From an uncultured Nesterenkonia sp. (GTDB taxonomy: Bacteria; Actinomycetota; Actinomycetes; Actinomycetales; Micrococcaceae): a stretch of DNA of 64,000 nt. Where the stretch lies: the NCBI GenBank assembly GCA_946222885.1, contig CAMIAK010000006.1, positions 62,001 to 126,000 on the forward strand, read 5' to 3'. Positions 34,540-43,400 of the stretch are shown here, in pieces. The notes under the pieces were generated by a model. The model did not search any database. It was not told the origin of the DNA and was given only the letters and a program-made list of their open reading frames with translations. The position numbers were made by a program, and so were the translations under genes. How positions within the stretch are numbered: position 1 is the first letter of the stretch; each line of letters begins with the position of its first letter.

Positions 34540-34842
34540 GTGGCTCAGAAAGTAGAAGTCGTCCTCGTGGATGATCTCGACGGCAGCGAAGCCAAAGAAA
34601 CGGTGACATTCGGTTTGGACTCGCGCTTCTATGAGATCGATCTGAGCGAGGACAATGCCAAGGAATTGCGTGAGCTGCTCAAGAAATACATCCGGAAGGG
34701 TCGCGCCATCCCGCCGCCCTCCCCGCAGAACGAGGCCCGTCAGATCCGTGACTGGGCCGTGAAGAACGGCTACCAGGTCTCCAGCCGCGGGCGTCTGCAC
34801 CGCGACATCGTGGAGGCCTACCGCAACGCGAAGAAGCGCTGA
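34540..34842 (+). CDS. lsr2: Lsr2 nucleoid-associated protein
   Basis: A 100-residue H-NS-like silencer. The N-terminal dimerisation half (KVEVVLVDDLDGSEAKETVTFGLD, EIDLSEDNAKELRELLKKYI) and the C-terminal DNA-binding half with the AT-hook-like SSRGRLHRDIVEAY (RGR tripeptide) are complete. The GTG at 34540 is chosen because family members start MAQKV and GAGG lies about 7 nt upstream; another in-frame GTG is at 34528. It binds AT-rich, often foreign DNA, and the AT-richer TM2 gene would be a natural target. Confidence 0.96.
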   Translation: MAQKVEVVLVDDLDGSEAKETVTFGLDSRFYEIDLSEDNAKELRELLKKYIRKGRAIPPPSPQNEARQIRDWAVKNGYQVSSRGRLHRDIVEAYRNAKKR

Positions 34843-34866
34843 CCCGGACCGAGACTCACCACAGGT

Positions 34867-34898
34867 GGGCGTCCGATCTCATCAGGGGTCGGGCGCCC
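34867..34898 (+). terminator. Terminator after lsr2
   Basis: GGGCGTCCGA (34867-34876) pairs with TCGGGCGCCC (34889-34898) with one G-T pair and a 12-nt loop; it starts 25 nt after the stop codon. Confidence 0.55.
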
Positions 34899-34914
34899 GC
34901 TTCTGTGTCAGGGA

Positions 34915-34920
34915 TAGGAT
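34915..34920 (+). promoter_or_regulatory. -10 element for leaderless DMT exporter gene
   Basis: TAGGAT followed by 6 nt and the GTG at 34927. Confidence 0.55.
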
Positions 34921-34926
34921 GCCGGA

Positions 34927-35832
34927 GTGATCTCCCCTGCCCGCGGTGTGCTGCTGATGCTGGTGGGCACCTTCGCGATGGCGGCTTCGGCGGCGATCAT
35001 CGCCGCCATCGACTCCGAGCCGATGAGCGTGGCCGCCTGGCGCTGCCTGCTGGCCTGCCCGATGCTCCTGCCCTTCGTCCTCTGGGAGCTGCGGCGCGTG
35101 GACCGCGGCTCAGCCCTTCCGGTGCGCACCCTGGTGGGTGCGGTGATCGGCGGCGTTGCCATCGGGGCCGACTATGCCTTCTACAACACTTCGATCATCG
35201 TGATCGGGGCCGGCATCGCGACGGTGCTGATCAATATCCAGCTGGTGATCCTGCCGCTGCTGGCCTGGGCGCTGGAGGGGGTGCGGCCCCCGCGGTCGCT
35301 GCTGTGGATCGTGCCCATGATGCTGCTCGGCGTGGCCCTGGCCGCCGGAGCCTTCGGCGAGGAGTCGCTGCACTGGGGCGCTGTGCTGGCCGGCCTGGCC
35401 GCGGGCACCTGTTATGCGGTCTATCTGGGGATCATCCGCCGGACCGCGCCGAAGACGCTGCGCCCGGCGCCCTTCACCGTGCTGACGGTGGTGTGCCTCT
35501 CCGCGGGGGTGGTCAGCCTCGGTGCGGCCGGGGTGAGCGGCCGCCTTGTGCTGCCGGAAGGTCTTGAGGGTTGGGCCTGGTTCGCCGCCCTTGCGCTCGT
35601 GGGGCAGGTCATCACCTATCTGTGCTTCAACATCGCGATGACGGGGATCAGCGAGATCACCTCGTCGACTCTGATGCTGCTCAGTGCCGTCTTCGCGGTG
35701 GGGCTCGACGTCGTGATCTTCGGGCGGGTGCCCACCGCCTGGCAGCTGGTGGGGTGTGCGCTGATCATCGCCGGGGCGTGGTTCGCCTCCGCGCGGAGGG
35801 CCCCGGGGGTGCCGCGCGATCAGGGCCGGTGA
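34927..35832 (+). CDS. EamA/DMT-superfamily metabolite transporter
   Basis: A 301-residue membrane protein with ten segments in two EamA repeats. N-terminal repeat: GVLLMLVGTFAMAASAAIIAAID, VAAWRCLLACPMLLPF, IGADYAFYNTSIIVIGAGIATVLINIQLVILPLL. C-terminal repeat ends VFAVGLDVVIFGRVPTAWQLVGCALIIAG. Such proteins usually export amino acids or related metabolites. The GTG start is leaderless. It precedes the amino-acid island but has its own signal, so any functional link is only a guess. Confidence 0.87.
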   Translation: MISPARGVLLMLVGTFAMAASAAIIAAIDSEPMSVAAWRCLLACPMLLPFVLWELRRVDRGSALPVRTLVGAVIGGVAIGADYAFYNTSIIVIGAGIATVLINIQLVILPLLAWALEGVRPPRSLLWIVPMMLLGVALAAGAFGEESLHWGAVLAGLAAGTCYAVYLGIIRRTAPKTLRPAPFTVLTVVCLSAGVVSLGAAGVSGRLVLPEGLEGWAWFAALALVGQVITYLCFNIAMTGISEITSSTLMLLSAVFAVGLDVVIFGRVPTAWQLVGCALIIAGAWFASARRAPGVPRDQGR

Positions 35833-35848
35833 AGCGCTGTTCGATCCC

Positions 35849-35877
35849 TTGCCGTGCGTTATGTGAAATTGTACTCT
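35849..35877 (+). promoter_or_regulatory. Promoter of the OCD-family gene with operator half-site
   Basis: TTGCCG and TACTCT separated by exactly 17 bp. The spacer ends in TGTGAAATTG, the left half of the palindrome that fills the spacer of the BrnQ-type gene promoter at 40340-40368, so the two are probably co-regulated. Confidence 0.6.
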
Positions 35878-35932
35878 GAGAGGAGTATCCGCCCCGCGGG
35901 GCACGACGCCGGCATGAGATGAGTAGGTCGCA

Positions 35933-36865
35933 GTGAGCCAGATCCCCCAGAGCCTTCCCTTCCTCGGCGCTGAGGAGGTCCGCCGCCAGATCGGCCCGGA
36001 CGTTGCCCGGCAGCTCGTGGAGAAGGCACTGCTGGAGGGCTTCGACCCCGCTGAGGATCCCGCCCGCAGCCACATCGCCGCCGGCAGGGGGCATCTGCTC
36101 CTGATGCCCTCCTCCCTGGGCGAGTGGGTCGGGGTGAAGATCGCCTCCGTGGCACCGGAGAACCCCTCCCGTGGACTGCCGCGCATCCAGGCCGTGTACC
36201 TGCTCATGGACGCCGAGACCCTCACGCCGCAGTTCCTCCTGGAGGGCTCGGTGCTCACTGCCCTGCGTACCCCCGCCACCACCGCCGTCGCCTGCGACCG
36301 GCTGGCGGCACAGGACGCCTCCCGCCTGCTGGTCTTCGGCTCGGGGCCCCAAGCGGTGGAGCACGTGATCGCGCTGCAGGCCATCCGCCCGCTGCAGCAG
36401 ATCCGATTGGTGGGGCGGAACCCGGAGCGGGCCCGTCCCGCGTTGGAGGAGCTGGCCGCCCGCGGCGTCGCCGCAGAGCTGGGCTCGGCTGAGGACGTCG
36501 CGGAGGCCGACATCGTCGTCTGCGCCACCTCAGCCGCAGAGCCGCTCTTCGATCACACGCTCATCCGCGACGGCGCCTGCGTGGCCGCCATGGGCTCGCA
36601 TGAGCCCGACCGCCGGGAGCTCCCCGGCGAGCTGCTGGGCCGGTCACAGGTAGTCGTCGAGGACCGGGGCGCCGCTCTGCGTGAGGCCGGCGATGTGGTC
36701 CTTGCTGCGCAGGAGGGGAACCTCCGCGTGGAGGAGCTGCATGACCTCGCCTCCCTGGTCCGCGGGGAGGCCGTCCGTGCGGAGGACCGCCCGAACGTCT
36801 TCAAAGGGACGGGCATGTCCTGGCAGGACCTGGCGGTGGTCTCCGGGCTGCAACCTCCCGTTTGA
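35933..36865 (+). CDS. Ornithine cyclodeaminase / mu-crystallin family imine reductase
   Basis: A 310-residue NAD(P)-dependent enzyme of the OCD family, which includes ornithine cyclodeaminase, alanine dehydrogenase and ketimine or pyrroline-2-carboxylate reductases. The Rossmann loop is LLVFGSGPQAVEHVIALQ, followed by LVGRNPERA; GVKIASVAPENPSRGLPRIQAVYLLMDAETLTP and VLTALRTPATTAVA are the usual N-terminal motifs. The GTG start lacks a strong ribosome site. It converges with an FAD amino-acid dehydrogenase 13 nt away and shares an operator half-site with the transporter gene. I favour an imine reductase role by context. Confidence 0.85.
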   Translation: MSQIPQSLPFLGAEEVRRQIGPDVARQLVEKALLEGFDPAEDPARSHIAAGRGHLLLMPSSLGEWVGVKIASVAPENPSRGLPRIQAVYLLMDAETLTPQFLLEGSVLTALRTPATTAVACDRLAAQDASRLLVFGSGPQAVEHVIALQAIRPLQQIRLVGRNPERARPALEELAARGVAAELGSAEDVAEADIVVCATSAAEPLFDHTLIRDGACVAAMGSHEPDRRELPGELLGRSQVVVEDRGAALREAGDVVLAAQEGNLRVEELHDLASLVRGEAVRAEDRPNVFKGTGMSWQDLAVVSGLQPPV

Positions 36866-36878
36866 GGAAGCCCAGGCC

Positions 36879-38093
36879 TCAGCGGAGAATCTCGGAGACC
36901 AGTGCGGACACCTGTTCCGCAGTGGCGGGAGCTAGGGTCATGCCCAGCGTGCCGTGGCCCGTGGCCGCGGAGAGATTCGGAGCGAGGTGCCGGACGATTG
37001 GTTCGCCGCTGGGGGTCATCGGGCGCGCGCCTCGCCAGGTGCTCACCGGCTCGCCGAGTTCCCGCAGTGCTGGAAGCAGCTTCTGGGCGGATTCCCTCAG
37101 CGCAACGATCTGCTCCTGCTGAGGTTGGGTGCTGTGGGTGCCTCCGAACTCCATGCCGCCGGTCACCCGCACCGAATCCTGGGCGGCGTTGATGATCACG
37201 TGGTCCTCGATGCTCATCAGCAGCCGTGAGGCCAGAGCGGTCTCGGCCCGGAACAGGGCGTTCCAGCCGAAGGCCGGCTCCACGGGAAGGGTGGAACGGA
37301 AGAGTGCCCCAACTTCCCGGCTCTGGGCGCCGGCGGCTAACACGATGTGCCGGGCGCGATGTTCTTTTCCGCCCTGAGTGGTCACGGCTCTTACGCGGCC
37401 TGAGCGCTCCTGGTCCGCTGAGACAACCCGGTCATGGTGGAAGTCCACGCCATGGCGGACACAGGCTGTACGTACCTGAGCGGTCAGATGCGTGGGGTCC
37501 ATGGCGACGTCGTCGTGGTAGAAGACGCCGCCGACATGCCCCGGGCCCAGGCCCGGTTCCGCTTGCCGGAGCTCAGAGGGACTGAGAACGTCGTGGCCGA
37601 TGCCCAACGACGTCAAGGACTCTGCGGCCTGCCGCTGAACTTCCAGGGCAGTCTTGGTGCGTGCTGCATAGAGCCACCCCGTGTGCCGCAACATCAGGTC
37701 CAGCTCCTCCCGCTCAGAGAGGCGGTCATACAGGGCCAGGCTGCGCAGCGCCATGCGATGGATGCCGGAGGCCGAGCGTATGGCGCGTCCGGGGCGGGAG
37801 GCTATGGTGAAGCGGACGAACCAGGAGAGTGTCCTGGGGGAGAGGGGGCGGCCGAACTCGACCTCGTGGCCGAGTCCCGCCAGCGAACGAATCCCGTTGA
37901 TGACCGATTCCGGCGTGGACATAGGTTTGGCGTAGCTGATCGCCAGGATCCCAGCATTGCCCTCCGAGGCGCTCGCGCCGCCGCCATCGCCGATGACTGT
38001 GACGCTGTGACCGGCCAGGGCAAGCTCATAGGCGGCGGTGCTGCCGACGATGCCGTCGCCAATCACGAGGATGTCTGTGGAAACGGATCCCAA
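36879..38093 (-). CDS. FAD-dependent D-amino-acid dehydrogenase (DadA-like, DAO family)
   Basis: A 404-residue flavoprotein. The FAD-binding motif is ILVIGDGIVGSTAAYELALAGHSVTVIG at residues 8-35, with EGNAGILAISYAKPMSTP next and a C-terminal GEPIVRHLAPNLSAATGHGTLGMTLAPATAEQV typical of DadA-like enzymes that oxidise D-amino or cyclic imino acids and pass electrons to the chain. It is the last gene of a minus-strand run importer-GntR-dehydrogenase. Hydroxyproline or sarcosine-type substrates are possible alternatives. Confidence 0.87.
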   Translation of the reverse strand: MGSVSTDILVIGDGIVGSTAAYELALAGHSVTVIGDGGGASASEGNAGILAISYAKPMSTPESVINGIRSLAGLGHEVEFGRPLSPRTLSWFVRFTIASRPGRAIRSASGIHRMALRSLALYDRLSEREELDLMLRHTGWLYAARTKTALEVQRQAAESLTSLGIGHDVLSPSELRQAEPGLGPGHVGGVFYHDDVAMDPTHLTAQVRTACVRHGVDFHHDRVVSADQERSGRVRAVTTQGGKEHRARHIVLAAGAQSREVGALFRSTLPVEPAFGWNALFRAETALASRLLMSIEDHVIINAAQDSVRVTGGMEFGGTHSTQPQQEQIVALRESAQKLLPALRELGEPVSTWRGARPMTPSGEPIVRHLAPNLSAATGHGTLGMTLAPATAEQVSALVSEILR

Positions 38094-38129
38094 CGAGGGG
38101 TGCCCTTTCTGCTCTTTTGTTCCGCTCTT

Positions 38130-38825
38130 CTAGCGGGGATCGTCCGCAGCCCAGTCGGTGCGGACGTGCCCGATATGTCGACGGACCAGATTCTTCAACT
38201 CTTCGGCTTTTCCTTGCTGGGCCAGATCCACCATCTCTGCGTGTTCGTAGGTGTGACCCAACAGCTCACCGGATCTGGCCAGCCGTTCCAAGCCGTATAA
38301 GCGGCTCTTGTGGCGTAGGCTCTGCACAGTGTTCACGGCCACAGCGTTGCCGTGGAGTTCGAGAAAACTGAGGTGGAACTCCGTATCCGCAGCGATATAA
38401 GTGACCAAGTCGTCCTCAGCCGCGGCGTCCTCGAGCCGGCGTGTGAGCTCCCGGAGCTCCTCCAGGGCGCTGTGTTTCTCTGGGCTCATGCCCGCAGCCA
38501 CTTCACCCATCAGGGGAACCTCCAGCAGGAGGCGGGTCTCCACCAGCTCGTCGAGCTCCTCCGCGGAGACGTCTTTCACCTTGAACCCTTTGTTGTGGGC
38601 GACCTCCACCAGGCCCTCGCGGACCAGGCTCTGCATGGCCTCGCGGACCGGGGTGGCGGAGACCCCGAGCATCTCGGCCAGGGAAGGTGCCGAGTAGAGA
38701 ACTCCTGGACGCATCACCCCCGATATAACTGCGGCCCGCAGCTGTTCGGAAACCTGGTCCCGCAGAGAACGGTTCCGAGAGAGTGAGGAGAAGGGGAGGT
38801 CACCGGTGAGGAAGGTCGGGGGCAT
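38130..38825 (-). CDS. GntR-family (FCD) regulator of the amino-acid island
   Basis: A 231-residue regulator. The winged helix reads QVSEQLRAAVISGVMRPGVLYSAPSLAEMLGVSATPVREAMQSLVREGLVEV, and the FCD domain (DELVETRLLLEVPLMGEVAAG, ADTEFHLSFLELHGN) follows with likely metal- and ligand-binding His/Asp residues. The ATG at 38825 is preferred because GGAG lies 9 nt upstream and the longer frame has no homology. Placed between the importer and the dehydrogenase, it is the obvious candidate to bind the TGTGAAATTTCACA operator at 40349-40362. Confidence 0.88.
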   Translation of the reverse strand: MPPTFLTGDLPFSSLSRNRSLRDQVSEQLRAAVISGVMRPGVLYSAPSLAEMLGVSATPVREAMQSLVREGLVEVAHNKGFKVKDVSAEELDELVETRLLLEVPLMGEVAAGMSPEKHSALEELRELTRRLEDAAAEDDLVTYIAADTEFHLSFLELHGNAVAVNTVQSLRHKSRLYGLERLARSGELLGHTYEHAEMVDLAQQGKAEELKNLVRRHIGHVRTDWAADDPR

Positions 38826-38929
38826 GGTTCTGGTCTCCGGAGGTGCGGCAGGCTGGGGCTGCTGGTGTGGCTGGCCGCCAAGAGACTGGCAGCGCGACTC
38901 CTGCCATCGTAGCCGGGTCACGGCGGCCT

Positions 38930-40288
38930 TCACGTTTGCAGGACCTTGCCGTCCAGATCATACCGGCGTGGTGATTCTTTCCGCGCCGCAGCCACGACGA
39001 ACCCGATGATCCCTCCCAGCAGCGCGGGGAGGATCCATCCCCCGCCTCCTTCGAAAAGCGGGACAAAGGATAGCGCCTGATCGATCCGCTCGGTGAATAA
39101 GCCTGTCTGCTTCACCGCGTCGGCCGCAGCGATGATGCTGGCGCCCGCCATGGCGCCTATATACACGGCTTGGTGTCCTCCGAATAGGTTGTTGGTGAGT
39201 ACCAGCGCGATCAGCGTGATGGCCATGGGGTAGAGCAGGAACAGAATGGGGATGGCCATGTCGAGGATGGTCGCCAGGCCGAAGTTGGTGATTACCAGGC
39301 TGAGCAGGGCGAGCAGGTAGATCCATCCCTTGTAGGACACGGCGGGAAAGATGCGGCTGAAATACTCTGCTACGGCGGAGAGGCAGGCGATGTTGGTGGT
39401 TAAGCCCGTGAGGAAAATGACGGTTCCAATCATGAGCAGGCCCGCATAGCCCAGTAGGTGGCGGGAGGACTCGGCCAGCACGGCGCCGCCGTTGTCCAGG
39501 TAGCCGATGGCGTCCACGCTGGTCGCGCCGATCCAAGCCAAGGCGATGTGAAGCAGGGAGAGACCTACCACGGTGATGATCCCCGCCTTGATGAAGACCG
39601 AAGTAGTCTCTTCTCGTGTGGTAACGCCGAGGGCCCGCACGGAGTGAAGGAAGATGGCTCCGAAGACGAAGGCCGCCAACACGTCCATGGTGAAGTAGCC
39701 CTCAGTGAAGCCGGCCAGGAAGGCCCCCTCCGTGTAGGGTTCCAGAGCCTCTCCGGCCTCCCCCAGCGGGGAGAAGAGAGCGCGCAGGATGATGATCAGG
39801 AGCAGGATCGAGAACACGGGAGTGATCATTTTGCCGAGCCGGTCCACGAACTTGCTGGGGTTCAGCGAGAGGATGACGGTGAGGGTGATGAACGCGGCTG
39901 AGAAGCCGAAGAGGACCCACGGCGCGACGGTCCCAGAGAGGTCAAGATTCGGTAGGACCGAGACTTCGTAGACCACGGAGGTGGTCCGGGGGATCACGTA
40001 GATGGGACCCAGGGTCAGGAACAAAAGGACACAAAAGACCACGCTGAAGGCCGGATGGACCCGGTCGGCGAGTAGCTCGACTCGTCCGCCGGCCATAGCC
40101 AGGGCGATGATGGCTAGCAGTACGAGACCCACGCCGGTGACGAGGAAGCCAGACATCGGGATCCAGACGTTCTCACCGGCCTCCTGGCCGACCATGGGGG
40201 CGAAGATCGTGTTCCCCGCGCCCAGGAACATCGCCAGCAGCATCAGTCCGACGGCCAGGAGCTGGAGCGGCGAAAGACGGGTTTTCAT
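38930..40288 (-). CDS. BrnQ-type branched-chain amino acid:cation symporter
   Basis: A 452-residue protein with about twelve membrane segments. The start MKTRLSPLQLLAVGLMLLAMF followed by LGAGNTIFAPMVGQEAGENVW is the LIVCS family signature, and VTKI-like SLVITNFGLATILDMAIPILFLLYP lies near the C-terminus. The family imports Leu, Ile, Val and, in some species, proline with Na+ or H+. GAGGGG is upstream of the ATG. It heads the run importer-GntR-dehydrogenase. Context suggests its substrate may be the one oxidised by the dehydrogenase rather than a branched-chain amino acid. Confidence 0.88.
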   Translation of the reverse strand: MKTRLSPLQLLAVGLMLLAMFLGAGNTIFAPMVGQEAGENVWIPMSGFLVTGVGLVLLAIIALAMAGGRVELLADRVHPAFSVVFCVLLFLTLGPIYVIPRTTSVVYEVSVLPNLDLSGTVAPWVLFGFSAAFITLTVILSLNPSKFVDRLGKMITPVFSILLLIIILRALFSPLGEAGEALEPYTEGAFLAGFTEGYFTMDVLAAFVFGAIFLHSVRALGVTTREETTSVFIKAGIITVVGLSLLHIALAWIGATSVDAIGYLDNGGAVLAESSRHLLGYAGLLMIGTVIFLTGLTTNIACLSAVAEYFSRIFPAVSYKGWIYLLALLSLVITNFGLATILDMAIPILFLLYPMAITLIALVLTNNLFGGHQAVYIGAMAGASIIAAADAVKQTGLFTERIDQALSFVPLFEGGGGWILPALLGGIIGFVVAAARKESPRRYDLDGKVLQT

Positions 40289-40339
40289 TGGGTCCCCTCT
40301 GGAGTAGTGGTGCAGCGCACGTCCAAAGACGTTTCTGCG

Positions 40340-40381
40340 ATCCTACGATGTGAAATTTCACAGTGCAATTACATAATGTAA
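40340..40381 (-). promoter_or_regulatory. Regulated promoter and operators of the BrnQ-type gene
   Basis: On the minus strand TTGCAC (40363-40368) and TAGGAT (40340-40345) are 17 bp apart. The spacer contains the perfect 14-bp palindrome TGTGAAATTTCACA (40349-40362). A second palindrome, TTACATAATGTAA (40369-40381), lies directly upstream of the -35. This is a textbook repressor-controlled promoter. Confidence 0.75.
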
Positions 40382-40435
40382 ACACTATGTTTCGTCGCTC
40401 CTGTGGCGGCGAACACGGAGTCTCCGGGGCATAAA

Positions 40436-40469
40436 GAGAGGGGCTGAGCCTGATGGCTCAGCCCCTCTC
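40436..40469 (-). terminator. Terminator of putA
   Basis: A perfect 15-bp stem (GAGAGGGGCTGAGCC at 40436-40450) with a 4-nt loop, followed on the minus strand by TTTAT. It lies 16 nt past the putA stop codon. Confidence 0.8.
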
Positions 40470-40485
40470 CTGGAGTGTGAGGACG

Positions 40486-43400
40486 CTACTTCTTCAGCTC
40501 CTCCGCCAGGTCATGGAAGCGTCGGCTCGGGTTGCCGAAGCGGTGCAGCGTCATGGACACCGACTGCTCCTTCACCCAGTACCGCAGCTCCACCCGGCCG
40601 GAGGAGGTGACGGCGTCGTCCAGCAGGGCGACCTCCGGGCGGGAGGCGACCTGCTCGCGCACGTCCCCGTCCAGGGTGCCCACCACGCGCACCCGGACGC
40701 CGATACCGGCGTCGTAGGCGCCGGAGGCGAGCTTCCCGGCGAAGGATGCGTCGGCCTCCTTGGTCGCTCCCACGCCCATCTCGGAGGCCAGGGTCTTCAC
40801 AGCCTTCTTGGTCTCCTTCTCCACGCTGGGAGCGTAGGAGATGGTGACCGGCGCTCCCGCCACCGTGGCCGCAGCCAGGGTGCGGACCACCTCACGGGCG
40901 GGGGCGTCCTCGGCCACCCGCAGGAGCACCTCCTGGCTGCGGTAGCGGAAGATGTTCGCCTCGGAGTCCAGCCCGGTCCGGTCCTGGGCGGTGCTGAACT
41001 CCCGATCCCACCAGCGCGCGTCATCGGCGGCGGCGGTGCGGACCCAGGCGAGGTCCTCCTCACCCAGCAGGTCCTTGTCCCGCACGGCGGTGAGCAGCCC
41101 GGCGGCCGCGCTGGAGATGGCGTTCTTCGGGGCAGGGGTGCCCGGGACGTCATTCCACTCCCCGAAGAGCATGAGATAGTTCGGCCCGCCGGCCTTGGAG
41201 CCCAGGCCCACTGAGGACTTCTTCCAGCCGCCGAAGGGTTGGCGCTGGACGATCGCCCCGGTGATGCCGCGGTTCACATAGGCGTTGCCCACCTGAACCT
41301 GCTCCAGCCACTGCTCCACCTCGGTGGTCTCCAGGGAGTGGATGCCGCCGGTCAGCCCGTAGTCCACGGCGTTCTGGAACTCGATGGCCTCATCCAGGTC
41401 CTTGGCCTCCATGAGGCCCAGGACGGGTCCGAACACCTCGGTCAGGTGGAAGAAGCTGCCGGGCTTCACGCCGGTCTTGATGCCGGGGCTCCACAGGCGG
41501 CCGGAGTCGTCCAGCTGCTTGGGCTCGAGCAGCCAGGACTCCCCCGGCTCCAGGGTGGTCAGCGCGCGCTTGAGCTTCTCGGAGGGAAGCTCGGTCAGCG
41601 GCCCCACCGTGGCGGAGAGATTCTGCGGCCAGTCCACCACCATCGACGACGCCGCATCGATCAGCTGCCGGCGGAAGCGCTCAGACTTCGCCACCGAGCC
41701 CACCAGGATGCCCAGCGATGCCGCTGAGCACTTCTGGCCGGCGTGGCCGAAGGCCGAGTAGACCAGGTCGGCCACGGCCAGGTCGCGGTCGGCGGCCGGG
41801 GTGATGATCATGGCGTCCTTGCCGGAGGTCTCCGCGTTGATGTTCAGCTCAGGCTTCCAGGAGCGGAACAGGGCGGCGGTCTCGGAGGCGCCGGTGAGGA
41901 TCACACGGTCGACGCCGTCGTGGGAGATCAGCTTCTTCCCGGCCTCGGACTCGTCCGGGTAGACACCGTGGAGCACTTCGCGCGGCACACCGGCGTCCCA
42001 CAGGCACTCCAGCAGCGCCATGGAGCAGTGCGGCGTCGGGTTCGAGGGCTTATGGATGACGGCGGAGCCCACAGCCAGTCCGGCGACGGTGCCGCCGGTG
42101 GGGATGGCCAGCGGGAAGTTCCACGGAGGGGTGATCAGCACCAGCCGGTCCGGGGTGAACTCGGCGTTGCCGACCTGCTCCAGCTCCAGCGCACGGTGGG
42201 CGTAGTAGCGGATGAAGTCGATGGCCTCGGAGATCTCCGGATCCGACTGAGCCACGGACTTGCCCACCTCGGCGGCGGCGACGGAGGCCAGATGCCCGCG
42301 GCGGGAGGCCATGATGTCGGCTGCGCGGTAGAGGATGCGTGCACGCTCGATGGCGGGGCGGGCGGCCCAGTCCGCAGCGGCGGCGCGGGCGTCCTCCACC
42401 AAGGAGTCCACGTCCTGCTCGGTGAGCTTCTCCGGCAGGGACTGCTTGGCCAGCCACTCGGGCGTGGCGCGCTCGACGACCTGCTCGGCCCAGCGCTGGT
42501 TGGCCTCCAGGGCCGGGTTGGTGTCCGGCTCGTTCTCGAAGGCGGGGAGCTGGCCGATGCTGTAGTCGGCCGGTTCGCGCTGCTCCTCGGCCAGACGGTC
42601 CTGGGTGTGCTGGGCCGACGGCGGGGTCTCGCCGTCGCGCTCGATGATCTCCGCCAGGGAGCCGACCGAGCTGCGGAAGCGCTCGGCCTCCCGCTGGAAG
42701 ATCTCCGAGCCCCGGCCCTCCTCGTCCACGGAGAGGTCGAAGATGCCGGACATGAAGTTCTCGCTGGCGGCGTTCTCCTCCAGGCGGCGGACCAGATAGG
42801 AGATCGCGACGTCGAACTCGGCCGGACGCACGGCAGGAACATAGAGCAGCAGCTGCCCCACGTCCTCGCTGATGGGGCCCTGCTGCTCGGCGGCCATGCC
42901 CTGGAGCATCTCGAACTCCAGGCGCTGGCTGACGCCGCGCTCGGCGCCCAGCAGGTGGGCGAAGGCGATGTCGAAGAGGTTGTGGCCGGCCACGCCCAGA
43001 CGCACGCCCTTCATGCGCTCAGCGGTCAGCAGCCAGTGCAGCACGCGCTTGTAGTTGGCGTCGGAGGCCTCCTTGGACTCACAGGTGACCACCGGCCAGT
43101 CGTGGATGTCCCCGTGGACCCGCTCCATGGCCAGGTTGGCTCCCTTGACCAGGCGGATCTTGATGCCGGCGCCGCCCTCGGCCACACGGGCGTTGGCGAA
43201 CTCGGTGAGCTCCTGGACCGCGGCCAGGGCGTCCGGCAGGTAGGCCTGGATGACGATGCCGCCCTCGTAGTGCTTGGTCTCGGGCAGGGAGAGCAGGCGT
43301 TTGAACACGGCGATGGTCAGCCGCAGATCCCCGTACTCCTCCATGTCCAGGTTGATGAACTTCGCGCCCGCAGGAGCCTTGGCGGCCTCGGTGTAGAGCG

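Noticed and set aside
40346..40362. TGTGAAATTTCACA as a cAMP-receptor (GlxR/CRP) site
   Set aside because: It lacks the TGTGA-N6-TCACA spacing (the two halves abut), and a GntR gene sits in the same cluster.
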